A stretch of 64,000 bases of DNA from Pseudoduganella namucuonensis. GTDB taxonomy: Bacteria; Pseudomonadota; Gammaproteobacteria; Burkholderiales; Burkholderiaceae_D. Shown piece after piece: positions 1 to 6,849 of this stretch (the first letter of the stretch is position 1; each line of letters begins with the position of its first letter). The translations under genes and the position numbers were made by a program. Location: the NCBI RefSeq assembly GCF_900116645.1, contig NZ_FPBO01000002.1:337863-401862 (forward strand). The letters run 5' to 3'. Below the pieces are notes generated by a model. It saw nothing but the letters and a program-made list of their open reading frames with translations, was not told the origin of the DNA and made no database searches.

Positions 1-667
1 GCTTGCGGCTCATGGCTTGCTGCGCGCGCCGCAGACGCTCCTCGTGCCGCTTGAAACTGTGGAGGGGTTCCAGCGCTTGGCCGTCGGACAGCGTGGCGAA
101 GCGGACTATCCCCATATCGATGCCGACCGCGCCGCCCGACGGCACGGGCCGCGCGACATCGCGCGCGGTCTGGATCGCCACATACCAGCGTCCCGCCGAC
201 TGGCTGACGGTGACGTTGCGCACCTCGCCCGGCACCGTTCGGCTGTCGCGGTAGCGCAGCCAGCCCAGCTTGGGCAGGAACACCCGGCCATGGGCCTGGT
301 CGAGCTTGATCTGCGTGGGATCGGGGTAGCGGAAGCTGTCGTGCCGGCCCTTCTTCTTGAAGCGCGGGAAGGCGGCCCGCTTGGCGAAGAAGTTGGTGTA
401 GGCCCTCTCCAGGTCCTTCAATGCCTGCTGCAAGGGATGCGTCGGCGCCTCTTTCAGCCATGGGGTCGCCGTCCCGTTGCGCCATGTCGTGAGCAACCTG
501 CACAGTTCAGCGTAGCCCAGCTTCCGCTCGCCGCCCTCATGGCGTTGCTTTTGAACCTCCAGCGCCTGGTTGAAAACGAAACGGCAGGCGCCGGCGAAGC
601 GGCGCAGGGCGCGTTGCTGCTGGCCGTTGGGGTTCAACGCGAATTTGAAGGCTTGAAGGCGTTCCAT
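1..667 (-). CDS. tnpB: IS200/IS605-family TnpB nuclease, N-terminal part (runs off left edge)
   Basis: Reading the minus strand from ATG at 667 gives about 222 codons with no stop before the window edge. The N-terminus (MERLQAFKFALNPNGQQQ, then GACRFVFNQAL) matches the OrfB helix-turn-helix region. Further on come FPRFKKKG and the RuvC-I motif GIDMG, whose Asp is the first catalytic acidic residue of the TnpB/Cas12-like fold. TnpB is an RNA-guided DNA nuclease carried by IS200/IS605 and IS607 elements. The second half (RuvC-II/III, zinc finger) and any right-end guide RNA lie outside the window. No TnpA is seen on the visible side. A small inverted repeat, ACTGT/ACAGT at 668-685, lies just upstream of the start. 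Confidence 0.9.
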   Translation of the reverse strand, partial: MERLQAFKFALNPNGQQQRALRRFAGACRFVFNQALEVQKQRHEGGERKLGYAELCRLLTTWRNGTATPWLKEAPTHPLQQALKDLERAYTNFFAKRAAFPRFKKKGRHDSFRYPDPTQIKLDQAHGRVFLPKLGWLRYRDSRTVPGEVRNVTVSQSAGRWYVAIQTARDVARPVPSGGAVGIDMGIVRFATLSDGQALEPLHSFKRHEERLRRAQQAMSRK

Positions 668-729
668 ACTGTGATTCTATACAGTTGTGGCGACTGGGGA
701 CGCACCATACGACGCCTTCGGCGTCCGCG

Positions 730-1074
730 CTATTGACCTCGGCCAGAAGTCCGAGGCTTGCCGCGCCCTGGGTCAACAGCGAGCCGCCCCAAAACCATCT
801 CTGGAACGGGATCGGGCATGTTTCGGCGCACCGAACCGCTTGCCATCTGGTGGGAGACAGCGCCCGCGGCCATGGCGTAATAGCAGTAAACTCGACCGTC
901 CTGGTCCGTCACGACAAAGGTGCGACTGGCGCCGCTCAACTGATTACTCATGGCCCGACGCTTCAGCCATTCATCGAGAACCGCCTCGCCGCACTCAAAC
1001 TCATCCACCAAGTGGGTGGGGGCGAGCGGCTGGGGCGAGCTGAGTTGCAAGTTCAGCCCTTGGAGCCGCTCCAA
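730..1074 (-). pseudogene. Truncated GNAT-family toxin (TacT-like) of a DUF1778 TA pair
   Basis: The 114-codon frame has the N-terminal half of a TacT-type GNAT toxin: FECGEAVLDEWLKRRAMSNQ, RTFVVTD, VYCYYAMAAGAV and VLGRLAVD. Such toxins acetylate aminoacyl-tRNA and normally run to about 160-175 residues. Here the frame fails at the acetyl-CoA-binding motif: after RLAVD it reads PGRGKPRTSGRGQ and stops. A neighbouring frame still carries LGLLAEV-like sequence, so a frameshift plus loss of the C-terminal third is likely. The break lies about 60 bp from the tnpB start, so insertion of that element may have removed the 3' end. The frame opens with TTG and overlaps the antitoxin by 22 nt; a slightly later start is possible. 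The product is probably inactive. Confidence 0.75.
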
Positions 1075-1325
1075 GGAGGGGTCACGGCCATGAGGCGCTC
1101 GAGCCCTGGATTATGGCTGGGTGGGGCGTCGAGCATTGCGGTGAATCGCTTGAACTTGTCGGTATCGAGGTTGAAAAAAACCTGATCAAGCACCACTGCC
1201 TGCGCCTTGTCGCAGGCGGCTTCAAGCATGAAGTCCGAACGGTTCTTACCCAGCAGGTTGGCAGCGCGGTCAATCAACTCCCGTTGCTCGGGCAGGGCCC
1301 GCAAATTAATGGCGGCGTCACGCAT
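1053..1325 (-). CDS. DUF1778 antitoxin (TacA-like ribbon-helix-helix)
   Basis: A 90-residue protein beginning MRDAAINLRALPEQREL, the usual start of DUF1778 antitoxins, with NRSDFMLEAACDKAQ in the ribbon-helix-helix region and a C-terminal toxin-binding tail (FFNLDTDKFKRF, then PGLERLMA). The start at 1325 is chosen over an in-frame ATG at 1346 because GGGGGA lies about 6 nt upstream and family members begin here. It would neutralise the GNAT toxin encoded just downstream and repress the shared promoter. Since that toxin is truncated, this is probably an orphan antitoxin. Its reading frame is intact. Confidence 0.88.
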   Translation of the reverse strand: MRDAAINLRALPEQRELIDRAANLLGKNRSDFMLEAACDKAQAVVLDQVFFNLDTDKFKRFTAMLDAPPSHNPGLERLMAVTPPWSGSKG

Positions 1326-1358
1326 GAAATCCCCCAATGCATACACAATAAATACACC

Positions 1359-1386
1359 AGCATAGGTCGCGTATAGCGATTGTCAA
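1359..1386 (-). promoter_or_regulatory. Sigma-70 promoter of the antitoxin-toxin operon
   Basis: On the minus strand TTGACA (1386-1381) is followed after 16 bp by TATGCT (1364-1359). The -35 is perfect and the -10 matches 4 of 6. Transcription would start near 1352, about 27 nt before the antitoxin ATG. An AT-rich stretch between promoter and start (TGTATTTATTGTGTATG) is a plausible autorepression site, by analogy with other DUF1778 operons. Confidence 0.6.
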
Positions 1387-1471
1387 TACACGCCGGAGCG
1401 GCCAGCATCGAGCCGCACGACGCGAGGAGGCCCACCCGGCGCCACGTCGAACGGCTATACTGTAGGATAGT

Positions 1472-3409
1472 TTGCGTTTCCGCTACTCAAGTTCACTTTC
1501 CCGACCCACTCCTTTGATCGAAGCGCTCACCTCCCTGTTCCGGCGCCTGCCGGCCGCATCGCCGGCGGTGATGCGCGCGGCCATCACGCTGGCGGCGCTC
1601 AGCGTGGCGCTGTGGGCGCAGTGGCTGGCGCCGCCCGGCGCCTCGCTGCTGGCCGACGAGTGGCTGCGCGACCAGTACATCCAGTTGCAGCAAACCGACG
1701 CGCCCGAGCCGCGCGTGCTGGTGGTGGACATCGACGAGCAAAGCATGGCCGCGCTGGGGCCGTGGCCCTGGCCGCGCGCGCGCCTGGCCGACCTGGTGGA
1801 AACCCTGCTGACCACCTACGGCGCGCGCGGCGTGGCGCTCGACATCGTGCTGCCCAACCCGGCCGACGCCGAGGGCGACGCCCGGCTCGGCATGCTCGCG
1901 CGCCACGGCCCGCTGGTGCTGGCGCAGGCCTTCGACTACAGCCCGCACCGCCCCTACACCTTGCGCGAGGGCCAGCCCGCCGGCGCCCTGCCGGAGGCGG
2001 CCGGCCACGCCCATGCGGCCGAGGCCACCGGCTACATCGGCAACCAGCCGGCCTTCGCCGACGCGCCGCACGTGGGCAACATCGGCTTCATTCCGGACCC
2101 GGACGGCGCGCTGCGCCGCCTGCCGCTGCTCACGCGCTACCAGGGCAGGCTGTACCCCGCGCTGAGCGTGGCGCTGATCAATTGCTGCGGCGGCGGACTG
2201 GCCCACGTGCCGGCCGCCCCGCAGCGCGTGTCGTATAAACGCGACTGGACCGCCTACACCGTGGTGTCGGCGGCCGACATCCTGGCCGAGCGCATCGCGC
2301 CGGCCAGCGCCAGCGGCCGCCTGGTGCTGGTGGGCTCGTCCTCGCTGGGGCTGAGCGACCGGGTGGCCACGCCGCTGGCGGCCAACCGCCCCGGCCTGGG
2401 GGTGCAGGCGGCCATGCTGTCCACCCTGCTCGACCGCCAGCAAGGCAAGGCGCCGGCGCCCTGGCCCGGCCGCTGGATCGGCAGCCTGTACGCGCTGCTG
2501 TGCGTGGTGCTGGCCGCGCTGGCCCTGCCGCGCCTGCCCGCCGTGGCCGGCGTGGGCATGCTGGCGGCGCTCACCGCGGCGTGGCTGGCGCTGGCCTATG
2601 TCATCAGCCCGCACGATCCCGCGTTCTCGACCACCGGGCCGGTGGCCTGCAACCTGTTCCTGCTGGCCGTGGCCGTGCCCTACCACTGGCAGCTGACCCA
2701 GCGCCGCTCGCGCCACCTGCTCGACACCCTGCGCCAGTACGTGGCGCCGGCCGTGGTCGACGAGTTGCTGCGCAGCGACATCGAGGACCCGCTGGCGCCG
2801 CGCCAGCTGGAGGTGACCACCCTGATCGCCGACATGGAGGGCTACACCACCCAGGTCGAATCGCTGCCGGTGAGCGAGGCGGCGCGCCTGACGCGCGACT
2901 TCCTCGAATGCCTGACCGGCCCCGTGATCGAGGCCGGCGGCACCCTGGACAAATACACCGGCGACGGCCTGGTGGCGTTCTGGGGCGCGCCCCTGCCCAA
3001 CGCCGGCCACGCCGACCTGGCGCTGGACGCCGCCTCCGCCATCGTCGAGCGGGTGCGGCAATACAGCCGGCTGCGCGAGGCCGAGGGCCGCCCGCCGCTG
3101 CGGGTGCGCATCGGCATCGACAGCGGCCCGGCCTTCGCCGGCGATTTCGGCACCGCCTTCCGCAGCATTTACACCGCCGTCGGCGACAGCGTGAACACGG
3201 CGTCGCGGCTGGAACAGGCCGCGCGCGACTATCCGCATGACATAATCATCGGCGAGGGCACCGTGGCCCACGCCCGGCGCCACCACTTCCTGCCGCTGGG
3301 CGAACGCCAGCTGCGGGGCAAGGAAAAACGCACTATCTTGTATACGTTGACACCCGATATGGATTTCTCCGCACCGTCCGCCGCCGCCCGTCCCGAGGCC
3401 GCCGCGTGA
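1472..3409 (+). CDS. CHASE2-domain class III adenylate cyclase
   Basis: About 645 residues. An N-terminal membrane helix (around 35-52) is followed by a periplasmic CHASE2 sensor (about 60-320, with VVDIDEQSMAALGPWPWPR typical of its start), three membrane helices (about 335-408) and a C-terminal class III cyclase domain (about 445-620). Metal-binding Asp residues are visible in IADMEGYT and YTGDGLVAFWG. The Lys of LDKYTGDG and the Thr of YTAVGDSVN fit ATP as substrate, and the transition-state Asn/Arg are in SVNTASRLE. It probably makes cAMP in response to an unknown periplasmic signal. The start is uncertain: TTG at 1472 is the longest frame, and TTG 1514 or GTG 1567/ATG 1570 are alternatives. 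Its stop overlaps the next start (GTGA), so the genes are co-transcribed. Confidence 0.9.
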   Translation: MRFRYSSSLSRPTPLIEALTSLFRRLPAASPAVMRAAITLAALSVALWAQWLAPPGASLLADEWLRDQYIQLQQTDAPEPRVLVVDIDEQSMAALGPWPWPRARLADLVETLLTTYGARGVALDIVLPNPADAEGDARLGMLARHGPLVLAQAFDYSPHRPYTLREGQPAGALPEAAGHAHAAEATGYIGNQPAFADAPHVGNIGFIPDPDGALRRLPLLTRYQGRLYPALSVALINCCGGGLAHVPAAPQRVSYKRDWTAYTVVSAADILAERIAPASASGRLVLVGSSSLGLSDRVATPLAANRPGLGVQAAMLSTLLDRQQGKAPAPWPGRWIGSLYALLCVVLAALALPRLPAVAGVGMLAALTAAWLALAYVISPHDPAFSTTGPVACNLFLLAVAVPYHWQLTQRRSRHLLDTLRQYVAPAVVDELLRSDIEDPLAPRQLEVTTLIADMEGYTTQVESLPVSEAARLTRDFLECLTGPVIEAGGTLDKYTGDGLVAFWGAPLPNAGHADLALDAASAIVERVRQYSRLREAEGRPPLRVRIGIDSGPAFAGDFGTAFRSIYTAVGDSVNTASRLEQAARDYPHDIIIGEGTVAHARRHHFLPLGERQLRGKEKRTILYTLTPDMDFSAPSAAARPEAAA

Positions 3410-4665
3410 GGTTCGCGCGCATCCCCTTCCCGCCGCGGCGCCTACCGGCCGCGCTGCTGTCCGCCCTGCTGGCCGCCGCGCTGGCCGGGCCGGCGCGCGC
3501 GCAGGCGCCGGCGCCCGAGGCCCCGCCGCCCGACGGCCAGGTGCAGGACCTGTACCAAGAGGCGCTGCAATCGATCGCCGAGGGCCGCAAGAACGACGCC
3601 AACGCCACGCTGCAGCGGGTGGTCGACAAGGAACCGCTGCACGCGGGCGCCTGGCTGGACCTGGCGCTGCTGCAGTGCAGCCTGGGCCGGCCCAAGGAGG
3701 CCGAGCGCCTGTTCAACATCATCGAGCAGCGCTTCGACCCGCCGGCCGGCATCGTGCAGCTGATCGCCGACACCCGCACCAACGGTTGCGGCGACTGGAC
3801 CCCGCTCAGCCAGTACAGCGTGAGCCTGGCGCGCGGCATCGACCAGAACGTCAACCAGGGTTCGACCCGCGACCTGGGCGTCAACACCGATTCCCTGACG
3901 CCCGAGTTCCGCCCCCAGCACGACCAGTACACCATGCTGTCGGCCGACTACATGCGCGACCTGACGCCGAACGGCACGCTGGGCTTCGCCCAGTTCCAGG
4001 GCCGCCGCAACGACCAGCTGAGCCAGTACGACAGTTCGGCGCTGTTCTTCGGCGCCGAGACGCCGTGGCGTTTCGGCCGCTGGACCGTGCGCGGCACCGT
4101 GCTGGCCGGCTTCGTCACCCTGGGCAGCAAGTTCTACCAGCGCCAGGTCCAACTGCAGGGCCGGGTCGGCCCGCCGGTGCCCTTGCCCTACAGCCTGCAA
4201 TTCCACATGGTAGGCAGCGTCAGCCGCATCGGCTACGTCACGCTGGAGAACTTCGATTCCACCACCGGCGAGCTGCGTGCCATGCTCAGCCGCCGCAGCG
4301 GCGACACCTCGGTCAGCGCCAGCGTCGGCGCGCAGCGCGACCGCGCGATCGGCGACCGGCCCGGCGGCGACCGCGACGGCGTGTCCGTCAACCTGAACTG
4401 GCGCCACCGCTACGGCGGCGGCGTGACGGCCGATTTCGGCTACAGCCTGCAGACCTGGCGCAGCAGCACGCCGTACGCGCCGACCGTGATCGAACAGGTG
4501 CGGGACCAGCGCACGCACACCCTGCGCGGCACCTTCACCTACCCCGTCACGCGCAACCAGAACCTGATCCTGGAACTGCGGCAGGTGGTAAACAAGGAAA
4601 ACATCCCCATCTTTCAGTACAATAACCGCCAATTGCAATTAAGCTGGCAGTGGCAGGGTCTGTGA
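3406..4665 (+). CDS. TPR/beta-barrel outer-membrane protein (Slam/DUF560-like)
   Basis: A 419-residue exported protein. It has a signal peptide (about 1-33, ending PARAQA), a TPR-like helical domain (about 45-120: LYQEALQSIAEGRKNDANA, GAWLDLALLQCSLGRPKEAE), then about 280 residues of alternating amphipathic strands ending in QLQLSWQW, as in outer-membrane barrels. ISLARG/DQNVNQGS-like wording at the first strand resembles Slam (surface lipoprotein assembly modulator) proteins, which have the same TPR-barrel order. Slam proteins move lipoproteins or other cargo to the cell surface; no obvious cargo gene is adjacent here. The GTG start at 3406 overlaps the cyclase stop by 4 bp. The family assignment is a recognition of architecture, not proven. 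Confidence 0.65.
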   Translation: MRFARIPFPPRRLPAALLSALLAAALAGPARAQAPAPEAPPPDGQVQDLYQEALQSIAEGRKNDANATLQRVVDKEPLHAGAWLDLALLQCSLGRPKEAERLFNIIEQRFDPPAGIVQLIADTRTNGCGDWTPLSQYSVSLARGIDQNVNQGSTRDLGVNTDSLTPEFRPQHDQYTMLSADYMRDLTPNGTLGFAQFQGRRNDQLSQYDSSALFFGAETPWRFGRWTVRGTVLAGFVTLGSKFYQRQVQLQGRVGPPVPLPYSLQFHMVGSVSRIGYVTLENFDSTTGELRAMLSRRSGDTSVSASVGAQRDRAIGDRPGGDRDGVSVNLNWRHRYGGGVTADFGYSLQTWRSSTPYAPTVIEQVRDQRTHTLRGTFTYPVTRNQNLILELRQVVNKENIPIFQYNNRQLQLSWQWQGL

Positions 4666-4707
4666 CGGCATCCCCGAGGCAGCGCAGCGGCGAACGGGAT
4701 ACTCGAG

Positions 4708-5037
4708 ATGATGTGGGAAATGACAATGTTAATCGCCGGCGGCGCGGCCCTGGTGGCCGGTTGCCTGGTGCCCAACCGCTGGTTGCCGGCGACCATGCCC
4801 AACGACAAGCTGATGCACTTCGCCGCTTTCGGCGGGCTGGCGCTGCTGGCGCTGCGCGTGGCGCGCGACCGGCACGACGCCATGCTGTGGCTGGCCGGCC
4901 TGCTGGTGGCGGGCTGGCTGATCGAATGCCTGCAGAAACTCGTTCCCGATCGCAACTTTTCCTGGCCCGACATGGCGGCCAACGCGGCCGGCATCGCCGC
5001 GGCGGCCTTGTGCGCGGCGGCGTTCGGCGCCATCTGA
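4708..5037 (+). CDS. VanZ-like integral membrane protein
   Basis: A 109-residue protein with three or four hydrophobic helices and the VanZ-family signatures DKLMHFAAFGGLALLAL and ECLQKLVPDRNFSWPDMAAN. VanZ proteins are small membrane proteins of poorly known biochemistry; the name comes from teicoplanin resistance in enterococci, which does not imply resistance here. In betaproteobacteria, members are often found next to envelope or polysaccharide genes. It lies 42 bp after the barrel gene and 36 bp before the Crp-type regulator, in the same direction, so it likely belongs to the same transcript. ATG 4708 is followed by further in-frame ATGs at 4711 and 4720, so the exact start is open. Confidence 0.85.
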   Translation: MMWEMTMLIAGGAALVAGCLVPNRWLPATMPNDKLMHFAAFGGLALLALRVARDRHDAMLWLAGLLVAGWLIECLQKLVPDRNFSWPDMAANAAGIAAAALCAAAFGAI

Positions 5038-5073
5038 TATACCATAACGGTATTTACCCCTGATTTGGAACGC

Positions 5074-5826
5074 ATGAAGTCGACGAGCCCACACCTTAGT
5101 GACACGCCGGAAGCGGCAGCGCCCGCCGGCGCGCCGGCCGCCGCGCCCGAGGAACGCAACATCCAGATCCACCTGCGCAAGATCCCCCTGCTTGCCGAGC
5201 TCACCGACGAGGAGATCACCCGCGTCAAGGCCGACATCCGCATCCGCCAGTACGCCAAGCGCGAGGTGGTGCTGCACAAGGGCGGCAGCGGCGACGGCCT
5301 GCTGTTCCTGCTGGCCGGCCAGCTGCAGGTGATCGACGTGACCGAGGACGGCCGCGCGATCGGCCTGCGCATGCTGGCGCCCGGCGACTTCTTCGGCGAG
5401 ATCGCGCTGATCAACAACACCACGCGCTCGGCGTCGGTGGTGGCGATGAGCGACGTGCTGGTGGCCTTCCTGCCCACGGCCACCGCGATGCACCTGTTCT
5501 CGCACTCGCCGTCGGTGGCGCGCCAGATGCTGCAGCACCTGGCGCAAAAGATCCAGCGCGACTCCGAATTCCGCGCCCTGCTCAGCATCAACAACACGGC
5601 CAAGCGCATCTACACCTACCTGGTGCTGATGCAGAAGAAGAATCCGGACGGCACGGTGGTGGAAAACCTGCCGACCCACCAAGACATCGCCAACATGATC
5701 AACACCAGCCGCGAGACCGTGACGCGCGCCCTGCTGACCCTGGTGCAACAGGGCATCGTGCAAAAAGAGCCGCACCGGCTGGTGATCAAGAACCCGGAAG
5801 CGCTGCAAAAGCTGGTGCAGGGCTAA
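5074..5826 (+). CDS. Crp/Fnr-family transcription regulator (cyclic-nucleotide type)
   Basis: A 250-residue regulator. The cyclic-nucleotide-binding beta-roll spans about 25-145 and contains GDFFGEIALINNTTRSASV, where the Glu and Arg match the cAMP phosphate-binding cassette. A long dimer helix and a winged HTH follow (LPTHQDIANMINTSRETVTR). The recognition helix keeps the Arg, Glu and Arg of SRETVxR that contact TGTGA half-sites in Crp. No N-terminal Cys cluster is present, so it is not an Fnr-type oxygen sensor. ATG 5074 is chosen because GGAA lies 4-7 nt upstream; an upstream TTG at 5065 is less likely. It closes a cluster that begins with an adenylate cyclase, so it is a natural receptor for that cAMP. 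Confidence 0.9.
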   Translation: MKSTSPHLSDTPEAAAPAGAPAAAPEERNIQIHLRKIPLLAELTDEEITRVKADIRIRQYAKREVVLHKGGSGDGLLFLLAGQLQVIDVTEDGRAIGLRMLAPGDFFGEIALINNTTRSASVVAMSDVLVAFLPTATAMHLFSHSPSVARQMLQHLAQKIQRDSEFRALLSINNTAKRIYTYLVLMQKKNPDGTVVENLPTHQDIANMINTSRETVTRALLTLVQQGIVQKEPHRLVIKNPEALQKLVQG

Positions 5827-5841
5827 GAAAAAAAGGGCAGA

Positions 5842-5899
5842 AAAAAGGGGTCAGGTTCGCATATTCCGCGCAGCGGAAATGCGAACCTGACCCCTTTTT
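5842..5899. repeat. 27-bp near-perfect inverted repeat (REP-like / possible terminator)
   Basis: The left arm 5842-5869 (starting AAAAAGGGGTCAGGTTCGCA) pairs with the right arm 5873-5899 (ending GACCCCTTTTT). One A is bulged at 5863 and the loop is GCA. It lies 15 bp after the Crp-type gene and ends in a T run, so it could terminate that transcript. Its A5/T5 flanks make it symmetrical. Palindromes built on GGGGTCAGG are a dispersed repeat type in betaproteobacterial genomes, often mobilised by RAYT-type transposases; that link is inference here. Confidence 0.85.
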
Positions 5900-5921
5900 C
5901 GCGGCGGGCGCGGGATTTCTA

Positions 5922-5974
5922 TGTGACAACGTGTTACAACTGTGGCAAGCCTCGCCTTGGTGGTACGGTATAAT
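5922..5974 (+). promoter_or_regulatory. Promoter region of the polysaccharide operon with a 17-bp palindrome
   Basis: TGTGACA-ACG-TGTTACA at 5922-5938 is an inverted repeat (6 of 7 positions matching in each arm). A perfect TATAAT follows at 5969-5974, with no good -35, which suggests activator dependence. The palindrome centre is about 51 bp before the predicted +1 (about 5981). The left arm has the Crp half-site TGTGA, but the second half TTACA is spaced by 7 rather than 6 bp, so binding by the adjacent Crp-type regulator is only a possibility. Confidence 0.45.
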
Positions 5975-6048
5975 GCCGCTCCTACCAAATTCAATTCCAA
6001 CATGATAGTTTTAGCAGCAGGCACGCCGCGCCGCTCGCGGGGGGCGGC

Positions 6049-6849
6049 ATGATATCGGGCATGATGATGCGGGCGCTCTGGTCGTACCGCGGCTTCGTGC
6101 TCGGCAGCGTCAAGCGCGAGTTCCAGGCCAAATACCGCAACACCATGCTGGGCGGGGCCTGGGCCGTGCTCAGCCCGCTGGCCATGATCCTGGTCTACAC
6201 GCTGATCTTCTCGCAAGTCATGAAAAGCAAGCTGCCCGGAGACACCAGCCCCTACGGCTACAGCATCTACCTGTGCGCCGGCATCCTGAGCTGGGGCCTG
6301 TTCTCGGAGATCCTGGCGCGCGCGCAGGGCATGTTCCTGGAGAACGCCAACCTGCTCAAGAAGATCAGCTTCCCGCGCATCTGCCTGCCGGTGATCGTGG
6401 TGCTCAACGCGCTGTCCAACTTCGCCATCATCTTCGGCCTGTTCACCGTGTTCCTGCTGGCGAGCGGCCAGTTCCCCGGCGCCGTCTACCTGCTGCTGGC
6501 GCCCGTGATCCTGCTGCAGGTGATGCTGGCCATCGGCCTGGGCATGGTGCTGGGCGTGCTCAACGTGTTCTTCCGCGACGTCGGCCAGTTCTTCACCATC
6601 TTCCTGCAATTCTGGTTCTGGCTCACGCCCATCGTCTATCCGATCTCCATCGTGCCGGCCGAGGTGCGCGCCGCGATGGCGTGGAACCCGATGGCCGCGC
6701 CGATCCAGGCCTGCCAGGACATCCTGGTGAGCGGCCGCGCGCCCGCCTGGGGCGAGTTGCTCGGGCCGGCCGTGCTGGCGCTGGCGCTGTGCGCGCTGGG
6801 CATGCAATTGTTCCGCCGCCGCGCGGGTGAAATGGTGGATGAACTCTGA
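6049..6849 (+). CDS. wzm: Polysaccharide ABC exporter, permease (Wzm-like)
   Basis: A 266-residue ABC-2 type permease with about six membrane helices. The amphipathic N-terminus (VLGSVKREFQAKYRNTMLGG) is the interface helix typical of O-antigen/teichoic acid exporters (Wzm/TagG/KpsM). The segment FWFWLTPIVYPISIVP is the conserved region before the last helices. With the ATPase that follows, it should export an undecaprenyl-linked glycan across the inner membrane. The stop TGA shares one base with the next start (TGATG). It is the first gene of the operon, after the promoter near 5969. In-frame ATGs at 6061, 6064 and 6067 make the precise start uncertain. Confidence 0.92.
   Translation: MISGMMMRALWSYRGFVLGSVKREFQAKYRNTMLGGAWAVLSPLAMILVYTLIFSQVMKSKLPGDTSPYGYSIYLCAGILSWGLFSEILARAQGMFLENANLLKKISFPRICLPVIVVLNALSNFAIIFGLFTVFLLASGQFPGAVYLLLAPVILLQVMLAIGLGMVLGVLNVFFRDVGQFFTIFLQFWFWLTPIVYPISIVPAEVRAAMAWNPMAAPIQACQDILVSGRAPAWGELLGPAVLALALCALGMQLFRRRAGEMVDEL

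Noticed and set aside
1493..3286. A 597-codon minus-strand frame opposite the cyclase
   Set aside because: Low-complexity antisense shadow; the plus strand encodes recognisable CHASE2 and cyclase domains.
4708..5037. VanZ as a glycopeptide-resistance gene
   Set aside because: Only the membrane-protein family matches; there is no vanHAX, and Gram-negative VanZ-like proteins are common without resistance.
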